A stretch of DNA of 64,000 nucleotides, from NCBI RefSeq assembly GCF_019925205.1, contig NC_083563.1, forward strand, positions 4,774,001-4,838,000, given 5' to 3'. The position numbers and the translations under genes were made by a program. Shown here piece after piece: positions 11,405 to 24,736 of the stretch. Below the pieces are notes generated by a model. The model did not search any database. It was not told where the DNA came from and saw nothing but the letters and a program-made list of their open reading frames with translations. Source of the DNA: Metopolophium dirhodum (lineage: Eukaryota; Arthropoda; Insecta; Hemiptera; Aphididae). Each line of letters begins with the position of its first letter. Position 1 is the stretch's first letter.

Positions 11405-11475
11405 TACCTGGAAGATGTCTTGATTATGAACGGTCTCCTGCTTAAAATTTGATAATTTTAAACGCCTTGACGGAT
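11405..11475 (-). other. Zyx: Candidate upstream zyxin exon
   Basis: A - strand stretch ends at a good donor (CTTCCAG then GTAAGA, near 11410). One frame is open and protein-like (YDPSRRLKLSNFKQETVHNQ), which would join in phase 0 to an acceptor near 11336. Joining instead to the acceptor at 11278 makes it 5' UTR. The sequence alone does not decide. Confidence 0.35.
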
Positions 11476-11880
11476 CGTAAGCAATTATTTTTTGAATGTA
11501 AATTGGAAATTTAATATAGGTATTAGGTAGATGCTTAAATAATGTGGGATTAGATTATGATATATTATATTAATAATAATAATAATAATATTTGATAACA
11601 GACGGATATACACATTGGATAATGATAAGCATGATGTCATAACATTATTATTATTTATATACCAATTCATGGAGGAAAAAGTGTTGTTAACTTGAAAATT
11701 GGTAGGCTGGTATAACTAAATACTTATAAAAAAAAAGTACTGGTACTATATACGTATTTGTTAATTGTTAGTACTTACTACTTAGTAGGTATTGTTCTAT
11801 GGTACTATTATGGCCATGGCCCATTAGTAATACACATTAGTAATAGTAATTAGTACTCATTAGTAATACAATCGTAGAAT

Positions 11881-12674
11881 CAGGGTTGATTAAAAACATG
11901 ATTTTTTTAAAAAAATCAAACAAACTGTTTTTATCGTTTAAAACGTGTTTTTTTAAAATAATATTTTCAAATGTTTTAAATATGTCTAAAACATCATTTA
12001 ATCGAGTTTAAAACAAAATATGTAATTTATTTAATATCTTAATTTTATAAAATGTTTATATATATATTAATTATAAACATTTTATAAAATTTATAAATTT
12101 TTATTTATGTTGGAGTACAACTATAATTACTAATTGTTATGTTATTTATTGGTATGTAATTTTAATAATTCTATTTCTAATTTCTTTATAGCTTATGCTT
12201 TACATTATGACTTGTTAAGTGTCAACTGTTATAGTTGAACAGTAAACATTCAACAATACATTTTAATATTTTATAATTCTGTTGTATAAGTTTGTGTTGT
12301 AATTTGTAAATGATATAGGTATTAAAAATTAAAATTAAACAAATATATTACCTACAGAACTACAGAAGTAATAGAACCATATATACTTTTAGTAATTTGA
12401 ATAAGTAAGCTTATTATTACATAAATGTTATAAATTTCAAATTTGTTTATGAAACAAAAAACAATAATAAATAGGAGTTGTCAGTATGAAGTTATTAAAT
12501 TATAAGTTATATGCACATAAATTATGTTTTTCTGTTTTAAACAACTGTTTTTTTATATTGTTTAAATCATTTGTTTTAAACGTTTTAAACAAAACCATGT
12601 TTGATTAATTTAGATGTTTAAAACATGTTTTAAACAAGTGTTTAAAACAAAATGTTTTAAACATCTCAACTCTG
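11881..12674. mobile_element. Probable hAT-like element, about 794 bp
   Basis: Ends are CAGGGTTGATTAAAAACATG at the left and, read inward on the other strand, CAGAGTTGAGATGTTTAAAA at the right. The interior is full of GTTTAAAAC words. No clear 8-bp duplication is visible, so the boundaries are less certain than for the neighbouring element. Confidence 0.45.
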
Positions 12675-12742
12675 CAGTCATTACTAGTCATTACTCACTA
12701 GTAAGTATTTAGCTACAGCCCTACGGCTGTGACATTCTGACA

Positions 12743-13529
12743 TTCATTAACAGTGTTGTATAAAGATAATTTTTTAAATATCTAGTAAAGATAAAAATCA
12801 ACATTTATTATCCAGATAAAAAAAAAGATAAATTTTTTTTTTAATATGTTCCTACTTACCTATTTATTACAAACCTAACGTGAATACAATTTATAAAATT
12901 CCGGTAACAATATTTAATAACTAATAAGTGATGGGAAATTATTAAATAAACACATAGGAGGCTAGATCTGCCTTAATAAAATATAGATATACACTAATCA
13001 TGTAGATGTTTTTGCAATGCTAAAATTAGTATTGTAGGTATTTTATTTTACACTAGATGGTAATATTATTATTAATAATTAATCAATAATAATTTTTTTT
13101 GTGAACGTTTCAATTTTAATTGCAGAATGCGGGTATCCTGTTGACGGACAGCGAATACGACGCTGATACGTAGTTAACCCAAAACATTTATTAGTTTATT
13201 ACTAAGAACATTTAAAATATGAACTTGATATATCTAATGATTTAAGGACAAAAAATATATATAGGTATATTTATAAATTATAATACTAATACATATTAAA
13301 TAATAATTTTTACCTATTATGTTTAAATATAAATTTACTATTTTGTAATCAGAAAATATAAAATACCTAATTAACATTAATTATAATTTATAATAGAAAT
13401 ATTTAAAAATTAAATTTTATCTAGATGTTTTAATTATTTATCTTAGATAACATATTTCCCATTTATCTGTATAAGATAAAACATATAATTAATATACCTA
13501 TCTAGAAAAAACACAACACTGTTCATTAA
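12743..13529. mobile_element. hAT-type non-autonomous element with exact 8-bp target duplication
   Basis: The element is 12751-13521. It starts CAGTGTTGTATAAAGATA and ends in the inverted form CAACACTG. Both sides carry the identical octamer TTCATTAA (12743-12750 and 13522-13529), the hallmark of hAT insertion. The subterminal regions share TATCTAG / CTAGATA words. There is no transposase frame; an exon-like fragment sits inside at 13126-13173. Confidence 0.8.
13126..13173 (+). pseudogene. Exon-like fragment inside a hAT element
   Basis: After a textbook acceptor (TTTCAATTTTAATTGCAG) come 15 codons in phase 0 reading NAGILLTDSEYDADT and then TAG. The stretch is distinctly GC-richer than the AT-rich element around it and looks like a last coding exon. 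Because it lies within the hAT boundaries, I infer a captured host exon or an exon moved with the element; the parent gene is not recognised. Confidence 0.4.
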
Positions 13530-16408
13530 TTATTTCAATCCGTAAATTTGCATTAGTTTAATTTAATCAGGCAATAGACATGTATCATGTACTTATGTAA
13601 ACTTGCTTTAAAATTAAAATATAAAAAGAAATCAAATTGGGCCTATATTATGGCTGTATAATAGTAGTATTACTTTTAAATTTGATAACAGATCAAATTT
13701 TAATTTACAATTACTCTAAAACAAAGTAAATTGGACGTGCAAGTAAATCCCCATGGTACATTATACATTATACCAGCGATTTTTTTTCCTAGCGTCGGGT
13801 TTTTTTATCCGAGAATTTTTTTTTGAGGATATTTTTTTCAACTACCCAGCCCTATACCACCCCTCTTCCACTAGGCGCCCAATGAATGCAACTATTCTCT
13901 ATAAATAACTCATCTTTGTTGTAAATTATAAGTTAAGAAGTTCAGTTGCTGTTATGAATGACAAATGTTTGCTCATCATATACGACGTACACACACCCAA
14001 CATGAATGACTTACATAAATAAACAAAAATTGACTTTCTCTTTGATTCCGATTACATCTGACCGGATATTGTAAGCTGTGAAATGTGAATACTATTATTA
14101 TTGTATTGCACGTAGGTAGGTAGGTACCTAACCTATGTGTAATATTACAGATAGGTAGTTCCGTTGTGAGTGGATGCTCACGAATGCAAGGTAACGTAAT
14201 GTTGTAATAAACTAATAAATAATAATATTGATACTATTAAGTATTAGTATTATAGGTGTTACATTCATAATTCATATAATAATATTATTAAAAAGAAATC
14301 ATTTCGGTGTATAGAATGTGTATGCGTACCTATATAATGTGTAGGTATGACGTGTCGACGTACGCGTGTGAGTATGTGACGGTAATATTATAATGCCTGA
14401 GCGAGAGTGATAAAACTATACGAGTTATGTAATTTCGTTTATAGTGAAATATATAATATAATATAAACAGAGTGATTCACCAATCATGCTCACCCCTTTT
14501 TCTTTAATAATGCGTTCATTAAAAAAAATGATTTTTGGAATTTTTAACAAGATACCTACCTATGTCTACACAAAAATCATATTTTCACAATCTTAAGGTT
14601 TTTTGCACTACAGTTCATTGGTGGAAATCGGGGAGAGAATTGAGGGGCATCAGCCCCTCTCTCGCTCAGATTGATGTTTTACATTAATAGGCAATATACC
14701 TATTACCTATACTCTATAGTCTATAGTATACTGTATACCTGTACTATTATAGTAATATGATAGGTATAGTATTAATATGGTGTTGGCAAACTTTAAAAAT
14801 ATACCTATAGCTAATATCCCTATACATAGTACTATTTACATACCTATTACCAGCTATTACCTATTTATGACACTATTATTTAAATTTTAAATGACTACAA
14901 TTTTCTGAACACTGAAAAACTATTGGGGAATATAGATCGTATTATCAACGTTATCGCATTAACCGGGTTACAAAGGTAACCAAATAATATTATTTCATGA
15001 ATTATAAATTATGTTTTCAGGATTATCATCACATTATTTTTTTCAAAAAAGTTAGGTACCTAATATCATCGTTTTTTTAATGAACTCTTACTACTTAATA
15101 TTATTTAAGTATTTAATAATATGATGCAGGGTACCTACCTGATTTGTTTCCAAGCCATAAAATTAGTTTTAAGACTTGTGTAAAAACAAAAAATTGGACT
15201 ATGGTTTTGATTTTGGTGAATAAAATATTTTTGCCCCACTAATTTTGTACCAATAAGTTACGCCATTACTAAAGACCGTAAATCAGTCATCACTATCATC
15301 GATTGGTAATGATTATTACTGTTTTTTCAAATAATGCTATAGGTAGGTACGACATATTAAATAAAAATATTTATTTATATTTTTACAATATTTAAATGTA
15401 TTTTTTTTAAATCATCATTTGTATTCAATTAATTATTTAAATTTTATATTAGATTAAATACATTATATTTTTTTTTTGTCAGTAGTAATACAACAACAAC
15501 ATCTGATTTTTATTAAAAATTTAAGTAATATAGAAATAATACCTAAATCAAATACTTATTAAGTACCTATATGTTATTTAGGTACATTGCTATTTTTAAA
15601 AAGTTACGTTTAAACTGAACTGCAGCTATTGCTATAATTTCTGTAGCCTGTAAACCTTGCTCTATACATGCATTAAGCATACAATATAGTTAAAATAAAC
15701 TAAAAAGGAAAAAGTAACATCCTCTGTGAATAAATATTACTTTCGTTGTATGTATATAATTTACTTAAATTAAAGGTTGAACAGTTTTCACATAACTATC
15801 ATGATAGATTAGCTTTATTAAATGTTTGAATTACAATAAATTTAAATTTAAAAATATACAAAGTAAAACTAACAAAATGTGTTTTTAATTAAATATATTT
15901 AAATATAATATAAATACAATCAGTAATAACCTATTATAATAAGTCGCTTAAAAATTAAAATTACCTAGGTACCTACGATTAAATTTGGCTTTTTATATTT
16001 TATAGATTTGTGGTGATTAAAATATGAAATTTATTACAGTTTTACCAATATATTATATAATAAATTAGTATAAGCCCCATAAGGTCTTAAGTACAAAATA
16101 TAACAATAATTAACAATCAGTAAAGTATACATTAATATGTCTGCATATTATAAATATTAATATAGGATAATACATTTTTGCAGATGAATAAATAAGTTAT
16201 TTATATATAATTAACCCATCTCAAATAATGTAATATATATCTCTTAAATACTTATTATGACCACTATTTAAATTTAATATTACTTAGGTACCAACTGTTA
16301 TATTTAAACATAACTAAATTTAATGGCTTATACTACATTTTATTCTTATACATATTTAACTATTTAATCATTTACTATTATAAAAGTTACGAGGAATAGT
16401 GTAAGTTA
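13530..16408. other. Gene-free intergenic stretch
   Basis: Very AT-rich, no convincing exon. Near 14468 there is one end (CAGAGTGATTCACC) of the same miniature family found complete at 37875 and 61006; the partner end was not found. Confidence 0.45.
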
Positions 16409-19400
16409 CTATAGTGTTTTTAGAGTTAATTTAACTTTCCTAAGTTTACGATTTGTATATGGTCTTCCATTTTTATAATACAACGACCTTCTATTTCTAC
16501 TTATAGGTTCAGCTTCTCTTTCATTTTTAGTTGTTTTGTTTTCTATTTGTGCCGGTTGGATTAAAATTGGTTGATATGATCCATTTAATGATCGTTGGAA
16601 CTCAATTATATCATCATTATTTCTCATTCTTACCACGTCATAATCGAGGTACCTGTAATACGTGAAATTAAATATTAATAATTATTGATTAAGTATAAAT
16701 TATAGTACGATTTTGTATTATTATTAATTTCGATTTACAACATTAAGAGTTATTTGCGATGGAAATTTATTAATTTATTATGTTGATGTATTACAATTAA
16801 AATGAAAACTTCAACATTATAAAATGTGCTTGTTTCATTAGGTAAATGGGAAACTGGTACGGCCATCATAAGCGTGGAATACTGGTAGGTACAATCTTCA
16901 ACAATCAAAGTTTCCCAAAGTATAAAATAAAATAACACTTATACACCCATATGTAATTTAGATTTAATTACGAAATCGCATAAATCTGAATATATAGGTA
17001 TAAACAATACTTAAACGACTAAAAGTTCAAAAAAAAAAAAAATTTAAAAATACATTGCATTCCAAACAACACAATGAATATAAGAGTTACTTAGTAAAAA
17101 AATTACAATAGTCTAGTTTTTAAATAATATAGCAAAATGTGTAAAATAATATTTTTTTTAATAGTTCATAAATTGTATATAATTTAATTTAATTTACTTT
17201 TATGTATTTATATTTTGTGTTAATTTTGATTGATATTATTATTTTTAATTTATTTGTTTTAAACATAATATATAGATTATAGGTACATTTAACTATTGAC
17301 GAATGATGATTTATTAGAAATGGTATGGACATTGTAAATATTTTAGGACTCCTAAAAATTAAATTTTAACCAGTATTCTGTGTTTTTAATTTATTTTATT
17401 ATAAATTCTATGTCTATATCAATATTCCGACAGTCCATTCATTATTTCTAATTAATTATTAAAACAATATCTCAAACATTTTTAATACCATAGCTACCTG
17501 TTTAATACGTCATTAGTAATTTTTACTTCAATTTAAATATTAATGGTTTGGTTTTTATATAATTTACTTATTGTTTTAACATTGGTACATTTTTATTTTT
17601 ATTACGATTGACATTTAATATTTTTATACCGATATTTTATTTATTTCATAGATTATAATGTTGCCTAATGTATAATACATGTAAACATTTTTATATCACA
17701 TCATATAAGTTACATAATTTCTAAATAATGAAGTAGGTACACAATATTATATGAATTATATGATATTCGTACCTCCGCAGGTTACGCGGAATAATAGTTT
17801 CTATTCTCCGAAAGTAATAATAACTGATTTTCAATTATATAAAGAACTAAACCGTCACATGATAACTGCGTAATATTTAGTTTGATTGAAAATAGAAAAT
17901 TGATAAAGGTGGATAGTCCAATGTTCAACGAAAAATGCAAATTATTCCAAAGGATACACCAAATATATTTAAACAGTTATAAAGATCAGTTATCTGATAT
18001 TTTTCTCGAGACTGTATTAGTATATTTACTCTCAATTATTTGCTTAAACTAAGATTTATAACTTGTAGAAAGCAATATGAACAGTAAGGTGTAACGGTAA
18101 CCTATTAGTGTATCTATACATAAACTCGACGAGATGGTCCTATTCTAACGGATGGAAAGTGAAACGTGTCCTGTGTTGTTTAACCGTCAACCACGTTTTC
18201 ATTTCAATTTCAATGTCATGCTCTGTGTGTTATTTAATACTTTATTTAACCAAAATGTTCAGTCATGCTATTTGTCATTGGTGCTGTGGACGTATTTTAA
18301 CGATTTCTCTGCGATTGTCCAGTTTAGAGGGAGTCAATATTATATCGTACACTTAAATATTTATTCAATTGATTATCCGGAAAAAGTGAAACCCCGTATT
18401 TATGTTTTGTACTTTTTCTTTTTACATTTTTCCGTCATCTCGTCAAAATATTAAATTATTGCAGGTGGTTTACTACTTTACTCGGGGAAATGTAAAATAA
18501 GACTATAATATTATATGCATATGCGTATCTATACCTAACCATGCGGTATTGTTCATATTACATGCGATTTATGAATGGTTTAATATTATGTGTGCTTGTA
18601 AATAAAGGTGTCGTAATTTTTCGGATTTCAGCTGCTATTGTTGTTGGGCATTATTGAAATTGTTACGTGTTGTTTATTATTATTCAATATTTTGATAAAC
18701 AAGAATTATGGTTTTACATACCTAACACAAGTTTTTCTTTAATTCATCACGTTTATATAAAAATATTTATTAAATATTTCATACAATATGTCGTTATTGG
18801 CTAGGTATTTTACCACGCTGTAAGTTATAATTAAGATAAGATTGTCCAAAAATTAAATAGGTTTATTTTTTGTTTTACTATATGTAAAATAATATGCACA
18901 CCATTTCGAAGTTATCGAGTTTAAATTTACGATACTAGTAATTTTATTCAAAAAATATTGAATCAACTAACCTTCCTACTGCTACTGCACCTAGTCCTAA
19001 AGCTGCTCCTCCGGCTACCAGACCCAGTGCAGGTAACAAGATCGATGGCGTGGCTACCATACCAAGCTTTTCTTTGACCACATTAGTGAGTTCGCGGTTT
19101 CCGTTTCCGAAACCTAAATTTCCTGTTATTTTATGTGTAGCTTCCACTAATGGATCGACTACGGGTCTTGTTAAATCAGACATCTTATCGAAACTTGTTT
19201 TCATTTTATTCTTCATTAGGGTCCAAAACGATGCTTCATCGTTAGTATAATAACTAGGGACATATTTCCCCTGTTTTTCGGGTAAGCTATAATGCGGAGA
19301 GTATTTCTTAGGAAGTTTAACTCTAGATTCTTTTTCTAAGCCAGGCTCAAATGCGTAAGGACTCCTATCCGCATGAATATCATGCCCAAAATATGAAAGT

Positions 19401-20356
19401 GCTTGTTGTCTTCTACCGTCTCTTTGGGTTTCCTCTGCAGGAACAGGAACAGGAACAGGTGGTTCATATTTTGCCACTTGGACGCCCAACTCTGGATGAG
19501 CATACTGTAGTACGGGGGTCCTTGCACTCTCTTCGAACGACAACCTTGATACTGTTTTTGGTGAATAGGCGGCAGAATTTGGGAAAACACTTATACTTGG
19601 TGCATGTAACACACGAGCTTCCATTTTTGGCTCCGGCTCCAACATCCTGGATGTACGGTCATTGCCTAAAATGTTTCCGTTTATATTTTTTATGTACCCA
19701 AGGATCTTGTCTGTCATATATTTTTCGTCATACGAATCTCGTTGTGCCGTAAAATGTTGCTGTTCATTGTTTAAAATAGGTTGAGCCTTTTCTGGCTCAG
19801 GTTTTTTTCTGTACACCTGCCAAACGCCGTTGAACATTGGAGAAACTGGCTTATACTCTTCTTTTACCACATGTTGGTTAGTTTTATTTGTATTTGGAAC
19901 TAAAATACCGTTAATAACTCTTGCGTTTCTCCAAACCTGAGTGTCATTTTCATCATCGGGTTCTCGAACTCCGGTAATGACAGGTATGCCGTCGGAATCC
20001 ACATGAAAAAGACTTCGGGATTTTTTTTCTTCGTCTTTTTGATTTTTAACATAAACTGAATCTGACCGTATGACGACAGGATCTGGTACTTTAGGTGTAT
20101 TTTCGTTACTCATTGATACCAACTGTAAGTTTGGTTTGGGTGCTGATTCTGTAAATTGTTGTCTGCTATCACGTTTCTTTACAACTATGGTAGCGATGTC
20201 TCCCGTTCGAGTTTTCACTTCCAACGTTTCCATGGCATCAGGATCCAGATTTCTGGCTACTTTTATAGATGTTCTTGTCATTTGAACATTATTGTTGTCG
20301 GAAGCACCATTAACAATAAGAGGTAATATAATAAACAGGAATGATATTTTCCACAT
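16409..20356 (-). CDS. Secreted or membrane protein of unknown function, two coding exons
   Basis: Exons 20356-18972 and 16652-16409, joined GGA-AG to G-TAC (Arg-Tyr), give 541 residues. The ATG follows an acceptor immediately (TTTTTTTTGCAG then ATG), so a non-coding first exon must lie upstream. MWKISFLFIILPLIVNGA is a clear signal peptide. About 400 polar, Pro/Lys/Glu-rich residues with many dibasic sites follow, then a Gly/Ala-rich hydrophobic segment (SILLPALGLVAGGAALGLGA) and, from exon 2, a basic tail with NGS and RNRRS. There is no cysteine beyond the signal region. If the donor at 18971 is not used, the frame would end 9 codons later at 18944 (LVDSIFFE). I prefer splicing: the donor is good (AAG, GTTAGT), the phase fits and exon 2 reads like protein. 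I do not recognise the family. Confidence 0.65.
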
Positions 20357-20439
20357 CTGCAAAAAAAATAAATATACTATTAAGTAGTCTTGAACTATAT
20401 TTTTGCATAATTTAGGTATTGAAATGTATTAGAATGTTT

Positions 20440-23280
20440 TATGGAACATTTTAAATAATTTTAAATCTATTTAAATTTGTATTCCATAATACGTATTTAA
20501 AAAAGCAGGTCAAACATTTAAATATATTGAATATTATACATGCATAACATTCACAACGCCATATAAGTTTGTGACACATGTTTAGTCCTACAAGTTATAT
20601 TTTAGCTTTATCTATACTAAATTCATTGTCTAGCATTGAACTATGGAAAATTCAAAATATTGATAAATATTAATTAGCTTAGAAAATTATATTTAATGTG
20701 TTTGTCCTCATTTTTTTTTTGCAATCGTACTGAACAACACAGTGTTAAAGCAAACATAATATTCTAAAGTTTTCCCATTAATACTCCGATATACTCGCAC
20801 AAATAGCCAATTAAGTGATACATAGGTACCTACTCGCTACCACCTACGTGTTTATTGGAAGCATGAACAATACTTTTTTTTTTTTGCTTAATTCATACAT
20901 ACGAATAACTTTATAAGATGAACTAGAGTCGTATAGAAATAAAATACTATATGATTATTTCATTACACTTAAACGCTTCGAGTGCCATTGACCTTAGAAT
21001 CGAAGTTTACTTTCCCTTCTGCAACACTTATTCTAGACAGGTCCCAACGGTGAAACGCACCGTTTCGTCTTCTATCTGATTAAATATATGAATGTTCCGG
21101 AATAGCATGATAAAATTAAAAATGGAAATGATAAGGAGAATATATATTATTGAAAAGCAGACAAACTGAAAAATTACTGTTGGTAAAACAATTTTCATTA
21201 GGGCATTGGGCTTTTCCGTTCAATGTTTAAACCTAATGACATTGTAAATATCAGTGGTAATCACGAGTTTCTCACACTTTCGCTTAGTTTACCGGATGCT
21301 TCTGCCAATGTCACGAACATTCGTGGTAATTGAAATTAAAAATAATGTATAGGTAGCATGAAAACATACAACTAATCCATGAAACTGTGGCTCTAATCAC
21401 GTTATCATATTATATTTTATCAACTAAAGAACACTAATATACTACATTTTTAGGTACTATAGATATATTTGTGAAAAACCGTTTGTTATGTAATGTTTAT
21501 TTTTATTATTTTACTTGTAAAAACAATTAGTCTAACAGACAATTAATATTATTATCATATACTAAATATATGCAATAAAATAAATATTATTTAATGCTTA
21601 AAATAATAATATATAATAAAATATAAAATATAAAATAATATAGAATCGAAGATAAATGGTAAATTGTATATCAGTGCGTGTAATTAAAAGTAGAAAGATA
21701 ATTAAATGAAATATCAAGGGTATTAACTTTAACTATTAAGTGAGGAAAAAGAACATTTGAGTTGTTAAATAGATAATTATTTAACACAAAAAACTAAAAT
21801 ACACATAGAAAAATGTGTTAAATTGGATTTCGTTATTTTTGTATGATCATAGGTATTATAATATTATAATTTTAAAACCATTTAAGTATTTTAATTTCTT
21901 TAAAAAATAAATCAAATTTGATAAATTACTGTGACGATGTGATGTGATGAGTTTGAGTGTAATAGAAATTATATTTCTTTTCAAATAATTGTGTTATATA
22001 CTTGATGAAGTATGACATAACTGACACTGATCAATTATGGATATGTGAAAAGTACAAAAAGGCTGGTATTTTAATATATATTTTATTTTCTGCAGCGTAC
22101 ATCGTTCAAACCAACAGTTAATTATAATATATTATAATATTACCATGTTGAATAATTATTGGTATTTCAATTTTATTTGTATGTTTGTATTATTAATATT
22201 ATGGAAAAATTATATCATGAATCGAATGAAACGAATGTTATAATATGGTTGTTATTTAAATTAATCCTGAACGAAAATTTATTCTAAAAAAACATTATAA
22301 GACATGAGTTAATATGAGAACATGATAATGTTATTGACGGTCTTCGTATAATGTTATAGGTACATTTATAGTTTATATTCAAGTACCTATAATGATTCAA
22401 ACATTTTTTTTATCCTTGTATAAAAATATATTTATATTCCAATATTATAATAGCTATCCACATGATAGGTGTTCTTAAAAAACAATGTTTAAACGGGTTT
22501 TTGTTCGACTGTATACACTATACACCCTATGGTTTCTATATTAATCTTATTTTTTTGGGTCTAAACCGGTATAGTAAGACATTTAAATAATAGTCCATTG
22601 TTACGTCGTTTAACTTCTTAACCGTAACAATAATATTATAACTAAACACCGTCTATACTTATGAGTTTACTTTTATAATAGTATAATACCTTTATACTAT
22701 AATATAATATCGTATTTTTTTGTGTAGGTATATTATGTATAATTTTATCTGAATAGTATGCATGAGTAGCAGTTTTTCAAATATTTTTGTTGTTTTTATA
22801 AAAATGATGTTTTACAATATTCTGTTTACATAATATGTATTTATATAATATGGCTATAATAAATAAATATAAATCTATAGTAGGTTAGGTTATAGGTATA
22901 TAGGTTAGGTTAGTTACACTAACACGTGTGTCAAATTGTCAAAATTATTAAGTGTAGGCATGACTGTAATCACCATAATGTCATAATGTTAATATAATAT
23001 AGGCATAATAGATATATTATATGATTTGAAATATTAAATATGAATTTATTTTAATGCATGATGTATTGTTAATATTGAGAAAAAGTGGAATTTAGTATAT
23101 GTTACTGAATAAATATTGCTAACAATAGTTAGTTCAATTGGACATTTTTTTTACGAGCACCAATCAGACTTTTTTATGAAATTATTCTATAAAATTATGA
23201 AACTCTATTGAAAATGCTATACAAGGCAAAAAAATCATATATACCATAATATTTTACTAACGGATAAATAAAAAAAATTG
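20440..23280. other. Gene-free stretch (upstream region/intron)
   Basis: AT-rich DNA with no exon-like frame. A short GC-richer patch near 20990-21100 has the hairpin-like AAACGGTGCGTTTCACCGTT on the - strand. Two TAGGTTAGGTTA words occur near 22880-22915, too few to be telomeric. Confidence 0.4.
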
Positions 23281-23287
23281 AACTTAC

Positions 23288-23575
23288 CGTTACAAATTTG
23301 TTTTTATTATCCTTTAAATGCACAAAACACTGTATTTAGTAAACAAACTCTATCCTACAACGTAAAAAAGTGTACACTGGTTCAGTCTTATCGGAATTTT
23401 AGTTTGGTTTTAAAAAGTAAAAATATTCACATTTCACTTTCTACAAGCGGCCGTACCGTACTTACAACAAGCCACACAAGACTAACCCAATGTCGTAGTA
23501 CTCTAGTCGGTATACGCACCGATGCTTTCTTTCACTCATTAACTAATTTCCCCTGCTCTCACGTGGCGTAGTGAC
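23288..23575 (-). other. Candidate 5' non-coding exon/promoter region for the 16-20 kb gene
   Basis: A locally GC-richer segment ends on the - strand at a strong donor (AACG then GTAAGTT at 23287). It is upstream of the gene whose ATG directly follows an acceptor at 20357. A second possible donor (TTGTT, GTAAGT) lies near 23460. There is no coding evidence on either strand. Confidence 0.3.
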
Positions 23576-24650
23576 TCGTATACCTATATCCACTATATGA
23601 TACTGTTTGTGCATCGGTACACCCATTTGTACTTTTGGCCAGCCAATACGATATGAATGAAATTTATAATTTATTATGTATGGGTAGCTACAGGTACGGC
23701 ATTACAATGTTTGTATTGGACGACGTACCTAGACGGCTAGACGTATATCATAACATAATCCATACGTCATTTTTTATTGACGTGACAAAAATAAATAAAT
23801 TATGAAACTTTCTGGGGATCGTTCTAGCTATACAAATAATTAAATATAATTAATAAGCATTCGATATAATGTTTGAAATGAAAGTATAAAAGTAAAATTA
23901 AATAAAAAATTTTAATTTATAAATTGTGTGATAAAGCAATGGTTATAATCACGAAAGCGCAAGTAATTAAACATTTTAAGTCCTATAAAATAGTCTCAAG
24001 CTAAGCTGTGTCGACTAAAGTTAAGCAATATTTTGATACAAAGATTTAAAATATTTTTATATGCCAAGGAATTCGTATATATAATAAGTTATAACAATAA
24101 AACATTTTTTTTTCAATTTTATAAAAAATTACGTTTAATACTTGTATAATATACTATATTGTATTGCACATGGATAAGATGTTCAATAAAATTGGTTGAC
24201 TGTTTGAGCTAATATTTTATGTATTGTAGGATAGGTATCTATTTAAAGTTCTTTATTATGAAATTACCTTTTTACTCTTGAAAATGAAAGCCTAATTTAC
24301 CTTGACGATTGACAGCATTATAAGTTAGTTAATGTTACCGTAATTTATTTCTGAAATAAATTTGCGTTTTTTTTTTTATCAAATATGCAATCCATTAATG
24401 ATTACCTTATATCACCACATTTAAAATTACCTATGTTCGTTGATAGCAGTTTTCTATATTTGTGTATGTTTATGAGTTTCTAACATAATAAACAATACAG
24501 TGAATACTGAATACATTACGTTTTTATTGAAAGTGATATTGTAATATTCTTACAATTTAAAAATCCTGTATACCTACAACCGACAGTAACTGTTATTGTA
24601 AAAAATACATAAAAACAATCTAAGAATATTCTTTAAAAACATATTTATCA

Positions 24651-24736
24651 TCATGTCTCACGCCGAAGAAAATACGTTTTCGTGATTTTGATGATTGCCG
24701 CCTTCCAATGCTTCTTCATGCATTTGTCGATTTCCA
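24651..24736 (-). other. Candidate terminal coding exon (- strand)
   Basis: After an acceptor (TTTTAAG) the frame TG-GAA-ATC runs 27 codons to TGA, reading EIDKCMKKHWKAAIIKITKT and ending RRET. It is clearly less AT-rich than the surrounding kilobases, which is why I notice it. It would need an upstream exon with a one-base overhang, which I could not find. It may equally be a decayed exon. Confidence 0.25.

Noticed and set aside
16750..16938. 62-codon - strand frame starting LFYFILWETLIVEDC
   Set aside because: It begins with GTG, not ATG, and lies within the intron between the two exons of the 16-20 kb gene; no matching splice sites.
18108..18454. Overlapping + strand frames of 82 and 100 codons
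   Set aside because: Two frames overlap, no start context or domain, and the region is the intron of the - strand gene.
22884..22915. TTAGG-like words resembling insect telomere repeats
   Set aside because: Only a few units, interrupted; far too short for telomeric or interstitial telomeric DNA.
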